Below are positions 46,446-56,019 of a stretch of 64,000 bases of DNA, piece by piece. A program made the position numbers and the translations under genes. The first letter of the stretch is position 1. The number at the start of each line of letters is the position of its first letter. The stretch covers positions 118,560,501 through 118,624,500 of the forward strand of contig CM075669.1 of NCBI GenBank assembly GCA_037962975.1. The letters run 5' to 3'. Source of the DNA: Clitoria ternatea (taxonomy: Eukaryota; Streptophyta; Magnoliopsida; Fabales; Fabaceae). The notes beneath the pieces were generated by a model. It worked only from the letters and a program-made list of their open reading frames with translations, ran no database searches and was not told where the DNA came from.

Positions 46446-48602
46446 AAGCTCTTTCTCATTTTAATGGTATTTGAACCCTAAAATATGGATTATTAAGGCT
46501 TGGGAGAGTATTAAGTGCATATGGGTTGTTGGGAGAAGCTTTAAATATGAAAACCTTAGTTGGGGTGAAATAAATATGGACTTTTATGAGCATTAATTAG
46601 GGTACACAAAAATGGGGTTGAAGGATGATGAATATTGATGTGCATTTCTGATATGGTTAGGTTTTAATAAAACCCTAACTTATAAAATTAGGGGAAATGT
46701 GTAATGTAGAAGGGGTTGGCATTAAATGATGATGAGAATGTTATTAATGATGAGGTATTGCCATAAATGATGATTGGGGACGGTAGTTGGAAGCCATAAA
46801 TGAAAAACCCACTTAAAATGAGTTGGATGTGAGATTGGTATATGTGGTAACTTAACTAATTAGGTTGTTGCCTATTGTAATAATGGGTTTTGATTAAAAG
46901 GAATGAATTCCTGAAGCCTAATTGGACAAATGAATAGAACTATAAATAGTTTCTACATGATGAGAATCATGTGTATATATATATGCATATGTATTGAAAA
47001 TGGCGCTTGAATGAATGATTGATGTGGTCCTATAATTGAATGTTGTAGGACTTGATACCACTTGTCAGGCGGGAACATCAAACCTGAAAGTTTACTTCTC
47101 TTGAGGTAGAAGAGGGGTGTATTTTCTAAATGCATGAAACCTTGTATGCTGATAATGTATGTATTGATGCCATCTGCATGTTGCCCCTTGAATGGATGTA
47201 ATGCTTTATTTGTGTGATATGAAGTAGAGATTGAATCTTGTGATGGTTGATTGTGAAATGGCATATATATATATATATTTTATTATGTGTGATTAATATT
47301 GTGAGTGAGTATGAGTAGTACCCTAGATGAGAGGGTGAGATAATCCTTAAGAGGATTAGGGTATGCATGAGCATTGTTGCATACATAGCATGGCATGCAT
47401 AACATGATACTTGAAAAGTGGTTGTGATCACTTGAGATTTGAGATATAAAGGGCTTGCGAGTACCTGTGATATTGAACTGGTGGTTGCGATTACCTGGTG
47501 TTTGAAATGAAAGGCCCTGCGGGACCATTGAGATTGAATGCCCATGGTTGCGATCACGAGGCGGGAATACCCCTTGCGAGGCAGGAAACCATTATGAATC
47601 ATTGAACGTGGTTGCGATCATGAGAAAGCACCTTGCGAGGCTGCTAGAGGGAGTACCCCTTACGAGGTGGGAAACCAATGAGAATGAATGAATAATTATG
47701 GTGGTTGTGATCACCCGATGAAATGAAATTGGATCCGTGCATATGCATCTTTAAACACCAGCATGTTCATTAGCCATAGAAGCAAGGCATTGAGTGATAT
47801 CCCCATGAGGAAGTTATGTGAAGTGTATGTGGAATCCTCTGATCATTAACTATAATTATGTTCTTCGTTTGGTGTGACTTAATGAATCTTTTTGGATATG
47901 AGTGTTCTATGAATTGGATAATTGATTGATTTTAGTGTGACTTGAAATCCTTTTGGGAGAGGATGTTTAGCTTGCATTCATATGTATATTATCACTAATT
48001 ATTGGATTTTTCATCATTGAGAAAGTATACTCACTCTCCATGTGGTATATCTTTTTAGCTTTTGTGTTGTAGGGCTTGACCATGGAGCTCATGGGAGGAA
48101 GAATTATGTGAAGGAGCTTATTTGGGTAAAGAATGCCTTGGCCGGCAATTGTTTTGATTTTATGGCTTATACGTACACTTTTTTGATGTATATACATTAT
48201 GGATCTTTTGTATAACCATGAAGTAATGTGGATAACTTTTATGGATGAATGATGACTTTAGAGGTCATATAGGAAAATGAGACTTTTTGGATGTATGGCT
48301 CAGTTTCATTTGTGACCTTGTCATTGTATAAATGATGAATATGGTGTGAATGACTTATAATTTTGATAAATAAATGAATGGTTATATGAGAATCTAAATT
48401 TTTTAAAGTGTACAAGATGATAGACTTAATTAGGATATAATTCATGAATTTGAATAGAGATCATAGAGTATGATTAATTGGAACATGTTTAAAATACCTA
48501 ATATGATGTATGAGATGTATTAGACCTATTCAATTTTGTCTTGAATGAATTTTCATATGCTAAGTTATGAAATTCATAAGTTTCCTGTGTGGGTACTGAT
48601 AA

Positions 48603-49017
48603 TCTCGCTCAAGCGAGATGGATTCTCGCTTAAGCGAGGATCCCTGTACTGGATGTTTGGCCATTGGCCAAATCTTGCTTAGGCGAGAGTGGGTCTCACC
48701 CAAGTGAGACTGTCCATGCATCAGTTATTAGCCACTGGAGGAGATTTGCTCACTGGACCAATTTCACTTGAGCGGAAGGCCTTTGGGTGTGGCACTCGCT
48801 CAAGCGAACTAGCGTATGTTGGGTTCTGGGGCACTTTCGCCCACGCTCGCTTGCCTCACCCAAGCGAATCCTGAGGATCTCGCTCGAGCGAGATAGGGCT
48901 CGCTCAAGCGAGATGGCCCCTGATACTCTTTCTTTCCTTTCGCTCAGCATGTTTTGTGGCTCGCTCAAGCGCCCTACTCAGACTCGCTCAAGCGAGTGTG
49001 GCTCTCACTTGAGCGAC
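48603..49017. other. Phased CTCGCTCAAGCGAG array, C LTR
   Basis: About a dozen exact or near copies are present. Centres of clear ones are 48610.5, 48631.5, 48680.5, 48701.5, 48801.5, 48861.5, 48885.5, 48905.5, 48945.5, 48966.5, 48989.5 and 49010.5. Neighbour distances include 21, 49, 21, then 24, 20, 40, 21, 23 and 21 bp. Confidence 0.85.
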
Positions 49018-49378
49018 TGGAGCCCTGAATCTCCAAAACACATTTTTCTTATTCACTTGGCCTTTCCTTGAATCAAATTTCCTTCTGGCATCATCTTAGA
49101 AATATTTTAGACATATTATGAAGTCTTTAAACCTTATGACACTCAGTCTTTTAAATTCCAATCATATAGCATCAGTTTAAATAATTCCCTCTGCTGTCTT
49201 AGTTGAGGATTCCTCATTAATTAGTTTTTTTTACTTTCCTTCTCATATCTCCATATATGAGACAGGTCTTTCTTAGATCCAGGGTGTCGAATTAAAGTTT
49301 CACTATTTCATGTCTTCATTAATTAATGGTGTTAAAATCGTGAAAAAATTACCCCCCAATTTTTAGGGTGTCTCAACC

Positions 49379-49390
49379 TGGTATCAGAGC
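49379..49390 (+). promoter_or_regulatory. Primer binding site of C
   Basis: TGGTATCAGAGC, complementary to initiator tRNA-Met, three bases after the LTR end. Confidence 0.9.
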
Positions 49391-49753
49391 TTTGTTTGTT
49401 CCTTATTTCTATGATTGATTACTATTATCAGAACATGACATGCATTTGGTGGATGATTGTCATTGTTGTTTGACTTGTATGGATTGATTGTAGATGAAAT
49501 TTGATTTTATAAGTCCGACCAAGCTTTCTTCACATTATTCTCCCTCAATGATGAATTCTTATGATTATGTGAATGCATGTGACATCATGATATGATGATA
49601 TGCTTTTTATGAGCTTTAATATGGATTGGTTGATGTTGGACTCCATGATGGAGCGCCATGATTTAATTATATGATGAATTGTTATAGCATGAAACTATAG
49701 AGAGGTCGACGAGTTAGTTTACTGATGTTAGTTGAATTTAATGTTATGATTAT

Positions 49754-49755
49754 AG
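49754..49755 (+). promoter_or_regulatory. Candidate splice acceptor before C gag
   Basis: GATTATAG ends eight bases before the gag ATG at 49764. F has a candidate acceptor with the same eight-base gap to its gag ATG. The pyrimidine tract here is weak, so the prediction rests on the matching position. Confidence 0.35.
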
Positions 49756-49763
49756 ATATTGTG

Positions 49764-50251
49764 ATGGCTCGTCATCGTCAAGATAATGATGACCCTATAG
49801 CTAGAGCTTTAAATCGCTTTGCAGATCTTCTTGAGTTACAAAAATGTGATAGACAAGAAGCGGAAAGGCAAACTACTCCTGCTAATCAAGGTACTCAAGG
49901 CCTTGACATGTTCTTGAAGCAGAAACCCTCCGAGTTTCACGACGGATTTAGACCCGAGCAATCTTATGTTTGGATCCGAGATGTTGAACGGATCTTTGAC
50001 AGTTTTGAATGCACTGAGCTCCAGAAAGTGGAGTATGTTGTTTTTATGTTGAGAGATGAAGCTGAGACTTGGTGGAGACTCACCGAGAGTAGGATGATTG
50101 CTGCTGCTATTCCCTTGACTTAGGAAAATTTTAAGCTTGAACTCATGAGGAAATACATACCTAAAAGCTATAAGAGTAAGAAGGAGCTTGAGTTCATGGA
50201 ACTTAAGCAACACACAATGACGGTGGAAGAGTACGCTTCCAAGTTTGAGGA
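49764..50251 (+). pseudogene. Chromovirus C gag, first part
   Basis: The start MARHRQDNDDPIARALNRFA parallels the MVHRQSMEAIATAFQRFADV start of F gag. The capsid region follows (DMFLKQKPSEFHDGF and YVVFMLRDEAETWW). A stop at 50121-50123 replaces the Trp of the conserved LTW motif (TGG to TAG). The frame continues KELEFMELKQHTMTVEEYAS and is cut after AAGTTTGAGGA at 50251 by F. The frame resumes at 60534. Confidence 0.85.
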
Positions 50252-50435
50252 TGTAACACCTTATTATTTGCAACTAATAATTCCAAAAATATGAGAAAAT
50301 TTTTCACAAAAACAGTCACGTAACATCTGATATAGAAGGGAGCAGGCAAGGGGGAAACAAAGAGCATTCACGCGTATATAGCAACCTACAGAGAAGCTAA
50401 AACTGGGGCCGACTCAATGGGTTTATCGTAACACA

Positions 50436-51270
50436 CGCGCACCAGGGCGGATTACACAACACCGTTTGTTCGCTTAAACGGGGTCTGATACCGTCCAGGC
50501 GGAGTATGGTAATGCAGCAGCGGATAGAGGTGATTTCACAAGGAAGCTTTCCTTCGAGTAACACTGGTCACTCAATAGGAGGAAATAGATAAGGGGAAGG
50601 GAGGAGAGAGATGTACATATACAGGAGTAATTTGTGAAGGAAAGAGGAAGTGATTACACCGCCGTCCAGTTCGGAAAGGCAAAACAACACCTGGACAGAC
50701 TACGTCAGTCGTTCAATTACTCAGGCGATGCTCAATACCGCCCAGCGAGACGGAATAATGCGACAACGGAGAAAGAAGGTACATAGGCGGAATCTCGAGT
50801 TGATATCTACTTGCTTCAGCATAGTTCTACGCGTTTGGGCGAACTGTCCTAGTTACTTGGGCGAGGTATGACACCGCCTAAACGAGATTTACGCAACGCC
50901 TCCTCAACACAACTACAAGGTAACGCCTCAATCGAATATCGATAAGGGTTCACTAGGTAAATCCTCACGCTCGCACTTCACTCAGAAAAATGGGAAGTTA
51001 CAGGGTACAAATGCGATAGTAGGTTGTGGAGAAAGGAGGAGTCTGAACCTATTCCGCCCAACTTAACTAATTATGACGACGCCTGGGCGGACTCAACCAC
51101 AACGCCCAAATCAGGGGTTAACACCGGGGTTTGGATTGCGTTAGCACCACAACGGATAGGAAGGATATTTGGACGGTGTCCCATTATAACAACTACATCG
51201 CTCCAGCGCGAGTCCTCTCGCTTGGGCGAAATGTCCCCATACTTCGGGCGGGGTACGACTCTGCCCAACG
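50436..51270. other. Phased CG-box arrays, F 3' LTR
   Basis: Inverted repeats of the form CGCTTAAACG, CGTCCAGGCGG or CGCTTGGGCGA are in clusters: 50475.5/50496.5 (21 bp); 50722.5/50743.5 (21); 50836.5/50858.5/50879.5 (22, 21); 51203.5/51223.5/51244.5/51266.5 (20, 21, 22). They are repeated in the 5' LTR at about 57940-58775. They are more degenerate than in C and D. Confidence 0.7.
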
Positions 51271-52776
51271 TATCCGACATAAATTTTCCTAAGACAATTC
51301 TTGATTCACTCAGACTTGGCTATACTCTGCTCAATCATACTGTCCCTGCGTATCCATTAAAACACAATTATGAAACAAGGCAGCACATAGCATCACACAC
51401 ACCAAAACCATACATCCATATATACATAAGAGTGTATGTCAATATTTACAACACAAAATCGGATTTCTTCTTGTCCATAAAATTCTATTCATCCCAAAAC
51501 ATTAACATCCGGTATGAACCAGTCAGGGCTTAATCTAACAACGCCTTAATTAAGCCTTCCAAATGCATCAGCACTCCGCCCAGCGTTCCAGCTCTGCTTA
51601 TGATCCTCCTCACGAGAGACATTCACTGAAAATGGCCACTGCAGGGGTGAGCTTTTACATGTAAAATGATACTCACAGACTCGGTATCAGCGTCAGTACA
51701 CGCTCTTGCTATCATTCAACCTTTCTCAAGTAACCAAGTTCATACAGTTCAAACAACATTCATGACACACATAATACAGAGTTTATTCCACATCCATATA
51801 TATATTCATGCATTCAAAATCATACACATATACATACATAAATTTATACACCACCACAATCGGCCTTATTTCTATATGCATGCCTGTGGATCCGACTCGG
51901 GTAAAGACTCTCAGTTACGGTCCCCTTTTCTTCTGGCCCCTCGTCCCTCAGCTCTTACCAGGTGGCACCGGCCTCCCCACGGTGTCTCGAGACTCTCTTC
52001 TCTAGCTCCAATGGCTACCACGAGCACTATTGGGATCTAGCCAGGGTTGGTAACTGAAGGTCGTTTCCCTTGGGGTTCTTGACCTTCTATGGGTCACCCC
52101 ACTCTCACTCATGCAACTAACACATTCATTAATACACATCATCGCGCCACGAACACCTTCGCCGTAGTCGTTAAGCAAGAACGGATTTCCCACATTACTC
52201 GTAATCATTCAGTCAATCACACCAGCGCATGTTACAATCGGTCAACAGACTAACAACATTAAGCAATCTAATTAAGAACATGCACATACATATTTTTCAT
52301 AGTGACAAGAAATAGATCCATGCATATCATCCATCATTATCATCTACTAACAGGCTACATCATCGCCACGAAAATCACTATCAGAATCTTAAACCATGCA
52401 TCAGTTTTTAATGATTATAATTACATGCACACACACACACCCACACTCAGCAGTACGTTCATCCGGTACCGTTCTTAGACCATGCATTCGACATGCAAGC
52501 GCCCCCTACCTTAGAAGAACCTCAGAAACCTTTCCGTTCTTGTCGTTGGGTCCGATGTCTTTCTCCTGGTTCGTTCGGTCTTCCTTGGCTTTGTCGTATC
52601 CTACGCCTGATTCTGGGATGGAGTGTGGTCCGTTCTCCAGTACTGCAACCAAGGTCTCCAGGAGCGAAGAGTGAGAGAAGAGAAGAAAGATGGAGACGAA
52701 GAGAGAAAGTAGAGGATGAAGTGACGGAGGAGGGAGTCTGAAGAAATGGTAAGTGCGTTCCTCCCCAAAGGCTCAC

Positions 52777-52780
<4 letters not shown>

Positions 52781-52813
<33 letters not shown>
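52781..52813. repeat. (TA)n in F LTR
   Basis: A 33-bp TA run; the other LTR has the equivalent run at 60285-60317. In transcript sense it lies roughly 200-240 bp into the LTR, just before the CT-rich leader, so it may act as the TATA region. Confidence 0.9.
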
Positions 52814-52816
<3 letters not shown>

Positions 52817-53022
52817 TGCGCACAGTAAGAGAAGAGTGGGATGGGAGAGTGCGTGCCCAGCAGTCACGTGCACTCCACCCCATCCCCTGACCACCACCAT
52901 TTTTATATTTTAATGGCCTAAACCTACTTAGTTAAATGCATTTAACAGTTATTTCTAGTTGAAATCAAGTCTTAATGGTTTATTCTTCATTCAGCATTTA
53001 ATTTCAAAACTGGGATGTTACA

Positions 53023-53036
53023 GTTCTCCCCCACTG
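53023..53036 (-). promoter_or_regulatory. Polypurine tract of F
   Basis: The minus strand reads CAGTGGGGGAGAAC immediately before the 3' LTR. Confidence 0.85.
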
Positions 53037-53074
53037 AAAAAGAATTTCGTCCCCGAAATTCAGTCGGTACTTAC

Positions 53075-53799
53075 CTAGGTAAACAACTCGGGGTACTGCT
53101 GTTGCATGGTGTCTTCGCGTTCCCACGTGCAGGAGGTGGTCTTGCCTTGCTGCCACTCCACCTTAACCAGCCTTACGTTCTTGTTTCTTAAGCGTTTTAC
53201 CGATCGGTCCACGATTCCAATCGGTGTAGTCACAGTGGTTAGGTTTTCCTTGATCTCTACCTCGTCGTCAGGCATCGTGTGGCTGGGGTCATGCAAATAC
53301 TTCCTTAGTTGAGATACGTGAAATACGTTGTGCAATCGGGACAAGTGAGTTGGTAATGCGAGGCGGTATGCTACGGGGCCGATCCGTTCTAACACCTCGT
53401 AAGGTCCGATGTATCGAGGGCTTAACTTCCCACTTTTTAAGGCTCGTCCAACTCCTTTACTCGGAGAGGTTCTCAGAAACACTTGATCTCCAACTGAAAA
53501 TTCCAATGGCTTGATGCGCTTGTCATGATAGCTCTTCTGCCTGTCTTGTGATGCTTTCATCTTCTCCCTTATCACTCGGATCTGTTCTGTGGTTTGCTTC
53601 ACGATGTCTGGTCCCAATAGTAGGCTTTCACCCGCTTCCGACCAGCAGAGTGGGGTTCGGCATCTACGCCCATATAATGCCTCGTAAGGTGCCATGCCAA
53701 TGCTGTGATGATGGCTGTTGTTGTACGTAAACTCGATTAAGGGAAGGTACTGCTCCCAGTCCCCACCGTACTCTAAAACACATGCTCTCAATAAGTCTT
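53075..53799 (-). pseudogene. F pol, C-terminal part: integrase end and chromodomain
   Basis: This is the continuation of pol after a frameshift. It reads SLEDLLRACVLEYGGDWEQY then EFTYNNSHHHSIGMAPYEAL, the conserved YGRRCRTPLCW, the GPYEVLERIGPVAYRLALP integrase C-terminal domain and LHNVFHVSQLRKY. A chromodomain-like tail follows (VKVEWQQGKTTSCTWEREDT, ending YPELFT), which in this clade is thought to guide insertion to heterochromatin. The natural stop is at 53075. An apparent loss of about seven bases near 53805-53812 (expected SERT-I-Q-S) put it out of frame with the rest of pol. Confidence 0.88.
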
Positions 53800-56013
53800 C
53801 TAGACTGTTCGCTCGGATTGTCCATCCGATTGGGGGTGGTAGGCAGAACTAAGCCAAAGCTTCGTCCCCAATTCTTGATGCATGCTGGTCCAAAATCTGG
53901 ACGTAAACCTAGGGTCCCTATCTGATACGATGGAAGTAGGTATGCCATGCAGTCGGATAACTTCTTGAATGTAGATTCGAGCCAACTTATGCAATGGGTA
54001 CCTCATATTTACAGGTAAGAAGTGTGCACTCTTCGTCAAACGGTCTACAATGACCCAAATTGCATCATGGCCCGCTCGGTTTTTGGGTAATCCCATGATA
54101 AAATCCATCGCAATTGAGTCCCATTTCCACACGGGGATCTCTAGAGGCTGCATTGCACCGCACGGTTTTTGGTGCTCTACCTTCGATTTCTGACAAGTGA
54201 TACACTGGGCCACGTACTCCGCCACATCTCTCTTTAGTCTGGGCCACCAGAACTGTCTTCTCAAGTCGTGGTACATTTTCGTGGTTCCTGGGTGAATGTT
54301 GAGTAGGCTTTTGTGGGCTTCATCAAGCACCATTCTTCTCAATCTTCCTTCACTTGGTATGTATATTCTGTCTCTCACCCGGAAGATTCCATCTGACCCC
54401 TCTGCCAAGGATAAATCCTTTCCTTTGGCTTGAATTTCCTTCATTTCAGCTAGGTAAGAGTCCGCCTGTTGTTGCTCGTACACGGATTTTAAGAACTCAT
54501 TGGCAATCCTCAACGTACCGATTGTCATCTTCTGAGAGGAAGGGGTGTCAACATGCAAGTTCATGTCTCGGAACCGCTCCAACAACTCAACTTCTTTTGC
54601 CATCATGGCTGCTATGTGGAGGGATTTCCGACTCAATGCGCCGGCCACGACGTTTGCCTTACCTGGGTGGTATTTCAACTCGAAATCATAGTCCTTCAAA
54701 AACTCAATCCATCTTCTCTGCCTCATGTTCAGCTCCTTTTGGTCGAATAGGTATTTGAGGCTCTTATGATCGCTGTACACTTCAAATTTGGACCCGTACA
54801 AGTAATGCCTCCAAATTTTCAATGCAAAAACTACTGCTGCCAGCTCCAAGTCATGGGTCGGATAATGCTGCTCGTGGGGTCTCAATTGTCGAGAGACATA
54901 TACTATCACTCGATCTTTCTGCATGAGTACACACCCTAATCCGAGTCCGGACGCGTCACAATAGACCAGGAAGCTTTCTCGTAACTCAGGTAATGCCAAC
55001 ACCGGAGCAGTTGTCAACTTATTCTTCAGCTCTTGGAAGCTGTGCTCACACTCCGGACTCCACACGAAAGGAACGTTCTTCCGAGTCAATTTAGTCAGGG
55101 GTAATGCCAACTTAGAAAAACCTTCGATGAACCTTCTATAATAACCTGCCAAGCCCATAAAACTTCTCATTTCCGAGACCGATCTGGGCTTCTCCCATGC
55201 CATTACAGCAGCTACCTTCACAGGATCCACCGAGACGCCTCGCTCGGAGATCACATGCCCGAGGAAGTGGATCTCATCCATCCAGAATTCGCACTTTGAA
55301 AGCTTTGCAAACAATTGCTTCTCTTTCAACACTTGGAGTACCGCTCTGAGATGTCCTTCATGCTCCTCAGACGTCTTAGAATAAACTAGGATGTCATCGA
55401 TGAAGACAACAACAAACTGATCTAAGAAGGAGTGGAATATGCTGTTCATGTAATTCATGAAAACAGCAGGGGCGTTTGTCACACCGAACGGCATCACTAC
55501 ATACTCGTAGTGACCATACCTAGTCCTAAAGGCAGTTTTAGGAATGTCCGAGTCCTTTACTCGGATTTGGTGATATCCCGATCGTAAGTCGATTTTCGAG
55601 AAGACTGAGGCTCCACGTAGCTGGTCAATTAAATCATCAATTCTAGGCAGTGGGTATCGATTCTTGATTGTGAGTTTATTAAGCTGTCGATAATCTATAC
55701 AAAGTCTCATGCTGCCATCCTTCTTCTTAACAAGTAGCACAGGTGCGCCCCATGGTGACACGCTTGGTCTAATGAACTGCTTCTCAAGTAACTCATCCAC
55801 TTGTTTCTTCAACTCTGCCAATTCAGTTGAGGACATTCTGTAGGGTGCACTGGAGACTGGTTCGGCTCCAGGGATCAAGTCTATAGAGAATTCAACTTCT
55901 CTATTGGGAGGCACACTCGGAACGTCTTCTGGGAACACTTCTAGGAATTCGTAGACAACCGAAATTTCGTTCACTAGGGTCTCGCTCTCATCTTTGGTTA
56001 GACAAAGCATCAT
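53800..56013 (-). CDS. F pol: reverse transcriptase, RNase H, integrase
   Basis: This 737-codon frame starts with the protease-RT linker (EFLEVFPEDVPSVPPNREVE). RT has LVKKKDGSMRLCIDYRQLNK, SKIDLRSGYHQIRV with the first Asp, and VVFIDDILVYSK with the FIDD box near residue 206. RNase H starts FLVYCDASGLGLGCVLM near residue 350. Its last acidic residue, expected in the ADALSR motif, is Gly (AGALSRK, codon at 54640-54642). Integrase has the HHCC part (HPGTTKMYHDLRRQ, CITCQKSK), MDFIMGLPK, and IVSDRDPRF. The frame ends in TAG right after SERTV, before the integrase C-terminus. It is in the same frame as gag, separated by one TAA at 56020-56022, so the original was one gag-pol protein. The ATG at 56013 is probably not the natural start. 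Confidence 0.9.
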   Translation of the reverse strand: MMLCLTKDESETLVNEISVVYEFLEVFPEDVPSVPPNREVEFSIDLIPGAEPVSSAPYRMSSTELAELKKQVDELLEKQFIRPSVSPWGAPVLLVKKKDGSMRLCIDYRQLNKLTIKNRYPLPRIDDLIDQLRGASVFSKIDLRSGYHQIRVKDSDIPKTAFRTRYGHYEYVVMPFGVTNAPAVFMNYMNSIFHSFLDQFVVVFIDDILVYSKTSEEHEGHLRAVLQVLKEKQLFAKLSKCEFWMDEIHFLGHVISERGVSVDPVKVAAVMAWEKPRSVSEMRSFMGLAGYYRRFIEGFSKLALPLTKLTRKNVPFVWSPECEHSFQELKNKLTTAPVLALPELRESFLVYCDASGLGLGCVLMQKDRVIVYVSRQLRPHEQHYPTHDLELAAVVFALKIWRHYLYGSKFEVYSDHKSLKYLFDQKELNMRQRRWIEFLKDYDFELKYHPGKANVVAGALSRKSLHIAAMMAKEVELLERFRDMNLHVDTPSSQKMTIGTLRIANEFLKSVYEQQQADSYLAEMKEIQAKGKDLSLAEGSDGIFRVRDRIYIPSEGRLRRMVLDEAHKSLLNIHPGTTKMYHDLRRQFWWPRLKRDVAEYVAQCITCQKSKVEHQKPCGAMQPLEIPVWKWDSIAMDFIMGLPKNRAGHDAIWVIVDRLTKSAHFLPVNMRYPLHKLARIYIQEVIRLHGIPTSIVSDRDPRFTSRFWTSMHQELGTKLWLSSAYHPQSDGQSERTV

Positions 56014-56019
56014 AAATAG

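Larger units (their letters stand above)
45824..49375 (+). repeat. 5' LTR of C
   Basis: The LTR is 3552 bp, from TGTAACATCC to GTGTCTCA. In order it has a CT-rich leader (46190-46430), a splice donor AG|GTAAGC (GT at 46444-46445), a repeat block with GGTTGCGATCAC and CCTTGCGAGG (47400-47710), TGCCTTGGCCGGC (48134-48146) and the CTCGCTCAAGCGAG array (48603-49017). It matches G (1-2605) in reverse orientation. Confidence 0.88.
50252..53022 (-). repeat. 3' LTR of F
   Basis: It begins TGTAACACCTTATT on the plus strand and ends GGGATGTTACA. It contains clusters of CGCCCAGGCGG-type inverted repeats (50436-51270), a minus-strand CT-rich leader (GA-rich on plus, 52664-52735), a splice donor AAG|GTAGGGGG near 52508-52515 on the minus strand, and (TA)16 at 52781-52813. 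Frames of 124 and 169 codons are not protein-like and recur only because the LTR is duplicated. Confidence 0.96.

Noticed and set aside
51024..52040. 169- and 124-codon frames, repeated at 58528-59544
   Set aside because: Same explanation: LTR duplication of F. Sequence is low in complexity and includes a His/Ile repeat from CATATA-type DNA.
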